Of a DNA stretch of 9,122 nt, positions 1 through 6,181 are shown piece by piece. The notes beneath the pieces are model-generated. The model ran no database searches, was not told the origin of the DNA, and saw only the letters and a program-made list of their open reading frames with translations. The position numbers and the translations under genes are program-made. Origin of the DNA: Bacillota bacterium (GTDB taxonomy: Bacteria; Bacillota; Clostridia; Acetivibrionales; DSM-1351); contig JAEWZA010000129.1 of NCBI GenBank assembly GCA_023395575.1, positions 1-9,122 of the forward strand. Reading direction: 5' to 3'. Positions within the stretch are counted from its first letter, which is position 1. Each line of letters starts with the position of its first letter.

Positions 1-199
1 ATGCAATACACAGTAATAATATAAAATAAAGATAATTTTCAAATCCATTATTTATACCATAAATCAATACTCCAATAATTATTACAATAGTAATAAGAAA
101 CATATTCCAACTCTTTTTAACATAATTAATCATATAAATAATGGCTTGTTTTACATCAGTATCATTACATAATATTTTTGTACTTACTTCGTTTTTCAT
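1..199 (-). CDS. partial small membrane protein, N-terminal 66 codons (YcxB-like?)
   Basis: An open frame starts at the ATG at 197-199 and runs without a stop off the left edge of the window. A GGAGG at 204-208 precedes it with a short 4-nt spacer. The visible N-terminus is MKNEVSTKILCNDTDVKQAI, followed by a basic/aromatic stretch (YVKKSW) at about residues 26-31. Next come two hydrophobic segments (about 33-47 and 55-66) separated by a short polar turn (YGINNGFEN), a membrane hairpin. A cytoplasmic head followed by a two-helix hairpin is the layout of YcxB-like proteins, but I see no diagnostic motif, so that name is only a suggestion. The gene is divergent from the LCP gene. The C-terminal part lies outside the window, so length and function cannot be judged. 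Confidence 0.6.
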   Translation of the reverse strand, partial: MKNEVSTKILCNDTDVKQAIIYMINYVKKSWNMFLITIVIIIGVLIYGINNGFENYLYFILLLCIA

Positions 200-242
200 A
201 TAACCTCCAACTATATTAGTATAGCTTTATTTTCGTAAAATT

Positions 243-270
243 TTTGTAAGTAGGGACATTGATTAGTCAA
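243..270 (-). promoter_or_regulatory. candidate promoter for the left-edge membrane protein gene
   Basis: Read on the minus strand, TTGACT (265-270) is followed after 16 nt by TACAAA (243-248), about 45 nt before the start codon. The -35 matches the sigma-A consensus at 5 of 6 positions and the -10 at 4 of 6. The -35 lies inside a near-palindrome TTGATTAGTCAA (259-270) that could be an operator. Called by eye only. Confidence 0.35.
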
Positions 271-469
271 CCGTTATCACCAATTTATTACAATATTAAT
301 ATACAAATCCATTATATACTAATTTCAATATGCCATCAATGCTTGAATAGTGAAGTTATTTAGCTCTTTTTGAAAGAAATAATTGTTTGTATATTTATAT
401 AGAGAAATTATTCTGTTTTATGTAACTGTATAGCAGTGAGATTAAACTTAATAAATAATATAGTTAATA

Positions 470-497
470 TTGGTAATATTATTGAATATAGTATAAT
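470..497 (+). promoter_or_regulatory. candidate sigma-A promoter for the LCP gene
   Basis: TTGGTA (470-475) and a perfect TATAAT (492-497) are separated by 16 nt. Transcription would start near 504 and give a leader of roughly 215 nt before the LCP start at 721. No better-spaced -35/-10 pair stands out closer to the gene; the TATAAT-like run near 650 has no convincing -35. Confidence 0.4.
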
Positions 498-501
498 TCA
501 T

Positions 502-529
502 TTGAGTTTTCAGTAACGGGAAAATTCAA
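502..529 (+). other. hairpin at the 5' end of the predicted LCP leader
   Basis: TTGAGTTTTC (502-511) can pair with GAAAATTCAA (520-529). All ten positions pair, one as G-U, around an 8-nt loop (agtaacgg). It begins almost exactly where transcription from the 470-497 promoter should start. It has no following T-tract, so it is more likely a 5' stabilising stem than a terminator. Confidence 0.35.
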
Positions 530-720
530 GCAAGTATCTTAATCAAGTAAACCAGTACAACAATAATTATTACCTGCAGACACAGTTCAAAATAAATTAT
601 TACAACGAGTTAAATTATTGTTTAAATATAGCTTAACTTATGATTTAATATAATTATGAACTTTATATATTACTAAAATCTATATAAATATATGTAGATT
701 GGATTAAGGAGTATCAATTA

Positions 721-1851
721 ATGAAGTCTGCCAAATTAATTTTTACATGTAGTCTTATTAGTGGAATTATATTATTCCTGTTGGGTATATTCTTAATGGT
801 TGATATTAAAAGAGCTTCATCTTCTGTAAATAATCTTGAACTCCCAACTCCTTCTAGTAATTCAACAAATAATCTGATTGACAACTATACATCAAATGAA
901 CCAATAAATTTTTTAGTACTGATTAAAGAAGCTTCTGGATTAAACACCGATACTATTATAATAGCAAATTATAATCCTATTTCAAAAAACATAAGCCTCT
1001 TGACAGTTCCTAGAGATACAAAACCTAACAGCACAAGTTCTTTCAAGATAAACGCTTACTATTCAATTGGTTTCAATAAATATGAAAAGTTAGGAGGACT
1101 TTCACTAACAGACATAAAGCACAAAGCAGCAGAGTATTCAGCTCAATCAATTAGTAATATTACCAATATACCGATTGATTATTATGTTTATCTTGAAATT
1201 GATACCATAAAAGAAATTGTAGATAAATTAGGCGGTGTATACTTTGATATTCCTGCAGATTTAAAGTATACAGATCCTACACAAAACTTATATATAGATT
1301 TAAAAAAAGGTTACCAACTTTTAAATGGAGATAAAACCGAGCAGTTTTTACGTTTTAGAAAATCTAATTCCCGTGCATCATCTGAATGGAGAAAATATTA
1401 TGATGGTTCTGACTTAAAAAGAACGGAAATGCAAATAAAATTTGTGAATGAGTTAATTCAACAAAAGGTTAATTTACTGCAACTGCCAAAGCTCATCCCT
1501 ATCATCAACTATGCATTTGAAAATGTGATAACTAATATTTCTCTTTCAGATACACTATCTTTAGTTAGTGCATTTACGGAATCTTCTAAGCCTAGTATGA
1601 ATACCTATAAACTTTATGGCTTGGATAAAAGGTTTAGTGATACCGAATATTTTATTTATATAAACAAAATAGAGGATACAAAAACAAGGGAAGTATTTGA
1701 TTCACAAGAAATTATTGATAGTTTATTTAAATCCAATTCATATTTAATTATTCCTGATAAGAATAAGAAATATGATTACAAATCAATTTTGGGAAATAAT
1801 CCATCAAATTCAGGTACTGATTTCGAAGCGGATAACCAAGACAAGCCTTAA
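721..1851 (+). CDS. LytR-CpsA-Psr (LCP) family envelope protein, divergent active site
   Basis: 376 aa. AAGGAG at 706-711, 9 nt before the ATG, fixes the start. A single N-terminal membrane anchor (about residues 6-27) leads through a Ser/Asn/Pro-rich linker (31-60) into an extracellular LCP domain of about 62-275. Visible motifs are TDT (76-78), VPRDT with R98, KIN (109-111), the double-Arg RFR (211-213) and SDLKRTEMQ with D231 and R234. LCP proteins typically transfer undecaprenyl-diphosphate-linked glycopolymers (teichoic acid, capsule) to peptidoglycan, using such Arg and Asp residues to hold the pyrophosphate and Mg. Here the usual Arg before the xDT motif is Asn75, and the first Asp (canonical 'LLxGxD') reads LVLIKEASG, so catalysis may be altered. 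After the domain, a tail of about 100 aa ends in an acidic, Ser/Asn-rich stretch. The gene is monocistronic: a divergent neighbour lies upstream and a terminator follows. Family is confident; substrate is unknown. Confidence 0.88.
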   Translation: MKSAKLIFTCSLISGIILFLLGIFLMVDIKRASSSVNNLELPTPSSNSTNNLIDNYTSNEPINFLVLIKEASGLNTDTIIIANYNPISKNISLLTVPRDTKPNSTSSFKINAYYSIGFNKYEKLGGLSLTDIKHKAAEYSAQSISNITNIPIDYYVYLEIDTIKEIVDKLGGVYFDIPADLKYTDPTQNLYIDLKKGYQLLNGDKTEQFLRFRKSNSRASSEWRKYYDGSDLKRTEMQIKFVNELIQQKVNLLQLPKLIPIINYAFENVITNISLSDTLSLVSAFTESSKPSMNTYKLYGLDKRFSDTEYFIYINKIEDTKTREVFDSQEIIDSLFKSNSYLIIPDKNKKYDYKSILGNNPSNSGTDFEADNQDKP

Positions 1852-1868
1852 CTCTTAAAAATTACTAA

Positions 1869-1922
1869 AGGCTGTTGCGAAATATAAATTAGCTTAGTTA
1901 TTTTCATCTTTCGCAACAGCCT
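1869..1922. terminator. bidirectional intrinsic terminator between convergent LCP and ABC-F genes
   Basis: A perfect 14-bp inverted repeat, AGGCTGTTGCGAAA (1869-1882) and TTTCGCAACAGCCT (1909-1922), encloses a 26-nt AT-rich loop. On the plus strand it begins 17 nt after the LCP stop and is followed by a T-rich run (gattttatttgtttt). On the minus strand it lies 35 nt after the ABC-F stop and is followed by ttagtaattttt. The loop is long for a terminator. Confidence 0.8.
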
Positions 1923-1957
1923 GATTTTATTTGTTTTCCTTATTGCTTTATACTAAT

Positions 1958-3616
1958 CTATAGCTGTTTAAGCTTCGAAACCAGCTCTTGATACTCAATT
2001 TCAAGCTTTTGATCATTATTTGAGTCTTTCAGCTTTGATAGCAACTCAGTAATACGCATCTCTAATAATAACTTTTGTGTTTGAGTACTTTCTTTTATTA
2101 TTGGGGAATTACTTTTGTTTTGATAATCAGTTAAATTTCCTTCATATTCTAACACCTGACTATTTTTTATTACCAGCAGTCTCTCCGCAATACTGTCAAC
2201 GAACGACCTATCATGTGATACAAATAAAACTGTTCCTACGTACTCAGAAAGAATACTTTGTAATGCTTCAATTGATGGTATATCCAGATAATTAGTGGGC
2301 TCATCCAATAATAAGACATTGGAATTCGAAACAAATAGTTTCGCAAAACTAACTTTGATTCTCTCCCCTCCGCTTAAAATCCCAACTTTTTTATATACAC
2401 TATCACCAATGAATAATAGCCTTGCTAAAATTGTCCTTACTGTAGTTTCATTTTGAACACTATCACTCATAACATTTTCAAGAATAGACTTTTGTAAATT
2501 CAAGTTGTTCAAATCTTGGCAAAAGTAAGCAATTCTAGCCTTTGGAACAATGTTTATTGAGTTTGAATTTATATACTTATCAGAAAAGCTCAAATTTCCC
2601 TTTTGATAGCATTTATATATCTCATTTAACAAGGTAGTCTTCCCAGTGCCGTTATCACCTATAATGGCATGTTTTTTACCATTATAGACCTCAAATTTTA
2701 CGTTATTGAAAATACTTGCCTGCCCATAACTGAAGCTAAAGTTACTAACTGAAATTATTAGTTTATTTTGAGGCGGATTTGTCAATGAAAAGTCAAGCTT
2801 TATATTTGGCTGTTCCTTTGGCTTATCTTTAATCTCTAGTTTCTTTAATCTACTTTCCATAATTTTTGCTGCATCATGTAATTTTTCCTGCTTTTCATTA
2901 GAGCTTCGTTTGTGTAGTCTTGCTTCAGAATTCCCCATTCTTGAAGGAGCTTTTTTAATTGTACTTGCACGTGCTTTTCTGTTTATTATGGCTTCTTCAA
3001 GATGTTTTTTTTCAGCAATATAATTTTCATACTCAAACCTTTCTCGTTCTACAAGCTTTTGTTTTTGCTGCTTATAAAAGGAATAGTTTCCTTCATAAAA
3101 TGATACTTTTCCATTTTCGACTTCAATTATTTTATTGCACAAGCTATCAAGAAGTTCTCTGTCATGACTTATTAATAATAAAGTCTCTGTTTTTAACAGC
3201 TTTTTCTTTAAAAGCCCCGTACCTTTATAATCGAGATTGGCTGTAGGCTCATCTGCAAATATAACTACACTGTTTTTGCTAATTGCTCCTGCAATTCTTA
3301 ACCTTGTTCTTTCTCCACCACTAACAACTAAATTATGCAGCTTGTCTTGAACATTAAACTGGCTTAAAACTGCTGGGTCTGCTTCAAGCACTTCATTTGA
3401 TATCTGCTTTATATAGGCTATATCACAGAAGCTTTTTACAATACCTTCATCCGGAGTCAGCTCCCCTGCAAGTATATTTAATAGTGTAGTTTTTCCTGCA
3501 CCATTCTTACCAACTACTCCTATCTTATCGCCACTTCTAATTTGCAGCTTCTCAAACGATAAAATTTCTCTATCTAGAAAATTCTTTTTTACATTAATTG
3601 CGTCAATAATAAGCAT
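1958..3616 (-). CDS. ABC-F ATPase, antibiotic-resistance (ribosome protection) type, Vga/VmlR/CplR-like
   Basis: The protein is 552 aa from the ATG at 3614-3616, which has AAGGAG (3627-3632) 10 nt upstream. An earlier in-frame ATG at 3661 would add 15 residues (MFIRIFPAIK...) with no ribosome binding site of its own. There is no membrane segment. Two ABC domains are visible (residues from the preferred start). NBD1 has Walker A GKNGAGKTT (36-44), signature SGGER (99-103), ADEPTANLD and SHD. A basic interdomain linker of about 175-285 is rich in Lys/Arg/Glu (the tRNA/peptidyl-transferase-centre-reaching element). NBD2 has GDNGTGKTT (320-328), SGGER (415-419), LLDEPTNYLD and SHD (467-469). A short charged helical C-terminal extension follows. 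Both catalytic glutamates are present. NBD1 passes to its signature without an Arm insert, as in Vga/Msr-type factors. This class dislodges lincosamides, pleuromutilins or streptogramin A from the ribosome; the actual spectrum here is inference. It stands alone, with an attenuator-like leader. Confidence 0.88.
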   Translation of the reverse strand: MLIIDAINVKKNFLDREILSFEKLQIRSGDKIGVVGKNGAGKTTLLNILAGELTPDEGIVKSFCDIAYIKQISNEVLEADPAVLSQFNVQDKLHNLVVSGGERTRLRIAGAISKNSVVIFADEPTANLDYKGTGLLKKKLLKTETLLLISHDRELLDSLCNKIIEVENGKVSFYEGNYSFYKQQKQKLVERERFEYENYIAEKKHLEEAIINRKARASTIKKAPSRMGNSEARLHKRSSNEKQEKLHDAAKIMESRLKKLEIKDKPKEQPNIKLDFSLTNPPQNKLIISVSNFSFSYGQASIFNNVKFEVYNGKKHAIIGDNGTGKTTLLNEIYKCYQKGNLSFSDKYINSNSINIVPKARIAYFCQDLNNLNLQKSILENVMSDSVQNETTVRTILARLLFIGDSVYKKVGILSGGERIKVSFAKLFVSNSNVLLLDEPTNYLDIPSIEALQSILSEYVGTVLFVSHDRSFVDSIAERLLVIKNSQVLEYEGNLTDYQNKSNSPIIKESTQTQKLLLEMRITELLSKLKDSNNDQKLEIEYQELVSKLKQL

Positions 3617-3624
3617 AAAAAAAT

Positions 3625-3632
3625 CTCTCCTT
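3625..3632 (-). promoter_or_regulatory. ribosome binding site deciding the ABC-F start
   Basis: AAGGAGAG on the minus strand, 8-10 nt before the ATG at 3616. It lies downstream of the alternative ATG at 3661, so the longer frame would place the SD inside the gene. This supports the shorter protein starting MLIIDAINVKKN. Confidence 0.75.
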
Positions 3633-3690
3633 TTAATTGCTGGAAAGATTCTAATAAACACATTTGTAAATTAATTTTAATCAGAATATT

Positions 3691-3744
3691 TTAATAAGCA
3701 TTTAAACAATAATGCAAAAAAGCAATAAATAATTTGCTTTTCAT
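3691..3744 (-). CDS. possible 17-aa leader peptide upstream of the ABC-F gene
   Basis: ATG at 3742-3744 opens a 17-codon frame, MKSKLFIAFLHYCLNAY, then TAA at 3691-3693, ending 74 nt before the ABC-F start. Its first codons form the upstream arm of the 3718-3741 hairpin. Short leader ORFs overlapping attenuators are known in front of several antibiotic-induced ABC-F and erm genes. No SD-like sequence precedes this ATG, so translation is doubtful. Confidence 0.2.
   Translation of the reverse strand: MKSKLFIAFLHYCLNAY
3716..3741 (-). terminator. attenuator-like hairpin in the ABC-F leader
   Basis: On the minus strand AAAAGCAA (3734-3741) pairs perfectly with TTGCTTTT (3718-3725) around an 8-nt loop and runs into a T6 tract (3716-3721). 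The stem has only two G-C pairs. An upstream segment, TGCAAAA (3772-3778), can instead pair with TTTTGCA (3713-3719), which would disrupt the hairpin. This gives a terminator/antiterminator geometry about 100 nt before the ABC-F start. The alternative reading is an ordinary weak terminator for transcripts coming from the right. Confidence 0.35.
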
Positions 3745-3933
3745 ATTGAAGAATAAAATCAACTGCTAAAGTTTTGCAATATATTTTGATATTGATTCAC
3801 CAATATACTTATTAAAAATATGTGTTATAATCAGACTAATCCAGCACAAATAAGGGCATATCGCCCATTCTAAATTGTTATTTGTTTATAAACTGAATTA
3901 GTCAATTCTCATGCCTCGATACCTTACCCTTTC

Positions 3934-3952
3934 ATTAAGTCTATAGCTTAAT
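3934..3952. repeat. 19-bp inverted repeat, possible operator
   Basis: ATTAAG (3934-3939) and CTTAAT (3947-3952) flank a 7-bp centre containing CTATAG. Size and spacing suit a dimeric regulator site, but the DNA is so AT-rich that chance is a real alternative. Confidence 0.2.
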
Positions 3953-4062
3953 AATTTACATAATTGCTAAAAATATAAATGAAATAGCTACAATATTTAT
4001 ATACACTACTGCATTTATTATACTGCATTAATGAAAATGAATCAATCTCAAATTAATATGGA

Positions 4063-4091
4063 TAAAAAAACAAAAAGCTATTGTGCAATAG
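4063..4091 (-). terminator. weak intrinsic terminator downstream of the protease/PsbP-repeat operon
   Basis: On the minus strand CTATTG (4086-4091) and CAATAG (4078-4083) form a 5-6 bp stem followed directly by a strong T-tract, ctttttgttttttta (4063-4077). It lies about 155 nt after the PsbP-repeat gene's stop. The stem is AT-rich, but the T-tract is the best in this region. Confidence 0.45.
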
Positions 4092-4150
4092 TACAAACCA
4101 CAATGCTATGTAATAACTAAATTACAAATTTACAATGTAGTTAAGTACTA

Positions 4151-4240
4151 TTATACAAAAGCTTCATAGAAAATTCTTCTAATATATGATTCTTCCTTTT
4201 TGCGAGTGTTTTCCTCAAAGTCCTTAATAGATAAAACTAC
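4151..4240 (-). pseudogene. coding-like tail without a start codon, unidentified
   Basis: Immediately after the PsbP-repeat gene the minus strand carries 29 sense codons and a TAA (4151-4153). The composition is distinctly protein-like: ...KDFEENTRKK then EESYIRRIFYEAFV. There is no ATG, GTG or TTG in frame; upstream an in-frame TAA (4241-4243) closes it. It lies in the same frame as the preceding gene, separated from it by TAG-AAT-TAA. It may be the surviving 3' end of a gene deleted or displaced here, or a degenerate continuation of the upstream gene. I do not recognise the family. It could also be chance, but the charged, amphipathic pattern is unlike random AT-rich translation. Confidence 0.3.
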
Positions 4241-4246
4241 TTAATT

Positions 4247-6145
4247 CTATTTCAATTTGAAAGAACTCCAAACACTATTAAAAGTATCAGCGTTCTTAGA
4301 GCCATAAAGCAAGTTATCTACAAGGAATGTTACGTTGTATATAGTATTACCTTTTTTGAATATATGAACTTCAAGTCTTATCTCTTGACCACTAGATTCA
4401 TAAGTATATACGTAGTTATAACAAGAACCAAACACTTCTTGTGTAACTGTTTTGCTTACTTTTTTAAAATTCTCACCCACTTCAAAAGTCTCATCATAAC
4501 CTTGTGCGAAATCAGATAAACTATAATTCAAATTGTCATAACTACCTATTAAAACATATGCAGGATCCTTTCCATATGTAACCATATCACTAGCTGTATC
4601 TTCAACTTTACTCCAATTGCTAGGTATATCAAATGAGTACTTATTATTTGAAATATTCTGTGTTTTCTTAGATGTAGGAATATTATCAGGATCTAAAAGT
4701 TTACCTATTTTTTTAGCATCTAATTCTTTGAATCTAAATGAATTTATAATACCATCTACTAATTCTCTCTGCTTTATACTGTTATAATCATCCTCTGAAA
4801 TAATAGAATTTAATATGTACTTATAATTTTTATCAACAAAATTTACTTCACATCCAAAACTAGTCTCATCAAGTATTTTGAATGAGTAATAAATTTTAGT
4901 ACATGCAACTCCACCAATAGAAGTGTTTTCCTGCTTTATAAGGTTATATAGACTTGGATTTAAATTTTCTTCTGACTCTTTAACAGAATCTGCTGTTATT
5001 GACTCTAAAGTCTCACCCTTTTCTAAGGAATATACTGATACTGAAAAATAAGCACCATTTTTTCCATTAAACCTAACTATGTTTTGAATTTTGTCATCTT
5101 TATTCTCTCTCCAGTCAGGATGCATATTAATGGACCATTTTAATCTTGTATCCTGATATTTTCTATAGCCATCTTTAGTGACATCTGATAAATCTTCAGT
5201 ACTACTGTCTTTACTAAATTCAAACTTAAATGAATTGATAATGTTTTGATATTTATCATCGATATATGAATCTTCATTTAGGGTATATACAGTTATGTTA
5301 TATTCTTTATTTTTTGTTATATAATACCTATCTTGATATGTATATACATCATCCTTATAAATAAACTCAACATATTCTGTTGAACCATTTTCATCTGTTC
5401 CATAATCAATAAGAGTAAAATCTTCTGTATAATCTAACATAAAATCTGTTATCTTATCAATATTACTTGTTTCATCTGTATCAAATATTCTTACATCAAC
5501 CATATAAGATCCATCTTGAGCATAAAACTCATTAACAGTCCCATTAAAATTTCTATAGTCAAGCTTTAAATCGCTTGGTAAGTACATTGACCATTTGTAA
5601 TAACTATCACCTATTTTGTCTTTGGTAGTCTTTTTAACTAATGTACTAAAATCCTTTATACTATTTGGATTTGCAATTTCTTTAACAAAATTAATTTGCC
5701 CTTTGTCATTTTTTATGTCTGCTCCTAAAGTGTCAGCAAGGAAAGAAATAGCAACCATAAATGACGAATTTTTTATATATGGTGCTTGATCAATTTTAAC
5801 CTTTTTATTAGCAATTATTGCTTCCTTTTTATCAGCAGTAAGCACAATATTAACATCATTATAATTAATAGTTGCAGTTTTTTTCTTTAAATCTACAGTT
5901 AATGTTGCATTTAATGCATCTGTTATAATATTTACTGGAACAAAAGTTCTGCCATTAATGAGTTCACTTGCTTGGCCTTTTACATTCTTACCATCAACTG
6001 AATAATTTCCAGTTCCAGTTTTAAAAGAAACTGTAATATTGGTAGATGAATATTCATCATCTTTTTCTGTATCAGCAGCAAATACATAAACACTACCTAA
6101 CATCAAGCAACAAATTACACAGAATAATGCAATAATTTTCTTCAT
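4247..6145 (-). CDS. secreted protein: copper-amine-oxidase N-like domain plus three PsbP/DUF1795-like repeats
   Basis: 632 aa if started at the second ATG (6143-6145). GAGGAG at 6154-6159 is 8 nt from it but only 2 nt from the first ATG (6149-6151). A signal peptide (KK, hydrophobic core IIALFCVICCLMLGSVYVFA, cleavage near AAD, about residue 25) indicates export; there is no later membrane anchor. Residues about 38-157 form a copper-amine-oxidase N-terminal-like domain with the recurrent 'NGRTFVPV' and 'KKATIN'-style motifs. In clostridia this domain is an envelope module unrelated to oxidase activity. Three divergent repeats follow (about 184-312, 330-475, 503-end). Each opens with a W/F-S-x-x-x-P motif (YKWSMYLPSD, LKWSINMHPDW, YSFDIPSNW) and closes with (N/W)SFK/R (INSFKF, INSFRF, WSSFK), the pattern of PsbP-like/DUF1795 lipid- or protein-binding folds. 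It follows the HtrA-type protease gene by 36 bp and so is probably co-transcribed. It has no catalytic motif; its role is probably binding or scaffolding at the cell surface (inference). Confidence 0.75.
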   Translation of the reverse strand: MKKIIALFCVICCLMLGSVYVFAADTEKDDEYSSTNITVSFKTGTGNYSVDGKNVKGQASELINGRTFVPVNIITDALNATLTVDLKKKTATINYNDVNIVLTADKKEAIIANKKVKIDQAPYIKNSSFMVAISFLADTLGADIKNDKGQINFVKEIANPNSIKDFSTLVKKTTKDKIGDSYYKWSMYLPSDLKLDYRNFNGTVNEFYAQDGSYMVDVRIFDTDETSNIDKITDFMLDYTEDFTLIDYGTDENGSTEYVEFIYKDDVYTYQDRYYITKNKEYNITVYTLNEDSYIDDKYQNIINSFKFEFSKDSSTEDLSDVTKDGYRKYQDTRLKWSINMHPDWRENKDDKIQNIVRFNGKNGAYFSVSVYSLEKGETLESITADSVKESEENLNPSLYNLIKQENTSIGGVACTKIYYSFKILDETSFGCEVNFVDKNYKYILNSIISEDDYNSIKQRELVDGIINSFRFKELDAKKIGKLLDPDNIPTSKKTQNISNNKYSFDIPSNWSKVEDTASDMVTYGKDPAYVLIGSYDNLNYSLSDFAQGYDETFEVGENFKKVSKTVTQEVFGSCYNYVYTYESSGQEIRLEVHIFKKGNTIYNVTFLVDNLLYGSKNADTFNSVWSSFKLK

Positions 6146-6153
6146 TTTCATAT

Positions 6154-6159
6154 CTCCTC
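6154..6159 (-). promoter_or_regulatory. ribosome binding site deciding the PsbP-repeat gene start
   Basis: GAGGAG on the minus strand is followed by ATATGAAA and then ATG at 6145, an 8-nt spacer. The first ATG (6151) would be only 2 nt from the SD, too close for normal initiation, so the protein should begin MKKIIALF rather than MKMKK. Confidence 0.7.
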
Positions 6160-6181
6160 TTTTTCTTGTAACTTAAAAAAT

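Larger units (their letters stand above)
200..720. other. divergent intergenic region, no gene
   Basis: About 520 bp of very AT-rich DNA lies between the divergent partial membrane-protein gene and the LCP gene. Stops are frequent in all frames and I see no protein-like reading frame. It holds a candidate promoter for each direction and a 10-bp leader hairpin, listed separately. The remainder, especially 300-465 and 530-700, shows nothing I can support. Confidence 0.6.
3617..4246. other. 630-bp region with no intact gene between the ABC-F and PsbP-repeat genes
   Basis: From the right (minus-strand order) it holds a coding-like tail without a start (4151-4240), a weak terminator (4063-4091), a 19-bp inverted repeat (3934-3952), and a small GC hairpin GGGC-atatc-GCCC (3854-3866). 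The leader of the ABC-F gene follows, with its attenuator-like hairpin (3718-3741). TACTGCATT occurs twice 14 bp apart (4007-4015, 4021-4029). No convincing promoter for the ABC-F gene could be chosen: a TATAAC at 3824-3829 (minus) has only a poor -35. Confidence 0.5.

Noticed and set aside
498..705. Riboswitch or T-box in the LCP leader
   Set aside because: Apart from one 10-bp hairpin I found no T-box core, no terminator with T-tract and no known riboswitch consensus.
2077..2295. Plus-strand frame inside the ABC-F gene
   Set aside because: Antisense shadow of NBD2, where the ABC-F motifs are unambiguous; no ribosome binding site.
2959..3246. Plus-strand frame inside the ABC-F gene
   Set aside because: Antisense shadow of the linker and NBD1; composition is Phe/Leu/Tyr-rich, as expected from reversed AT-rich codons.
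3854..3866. GGGC-atatc-GCCC hairpin as a terminator or riboswitch stem
   Set aside because: Only a 4-bp stem with no T-tract on either strand and no surrounding conserved-looking structure.
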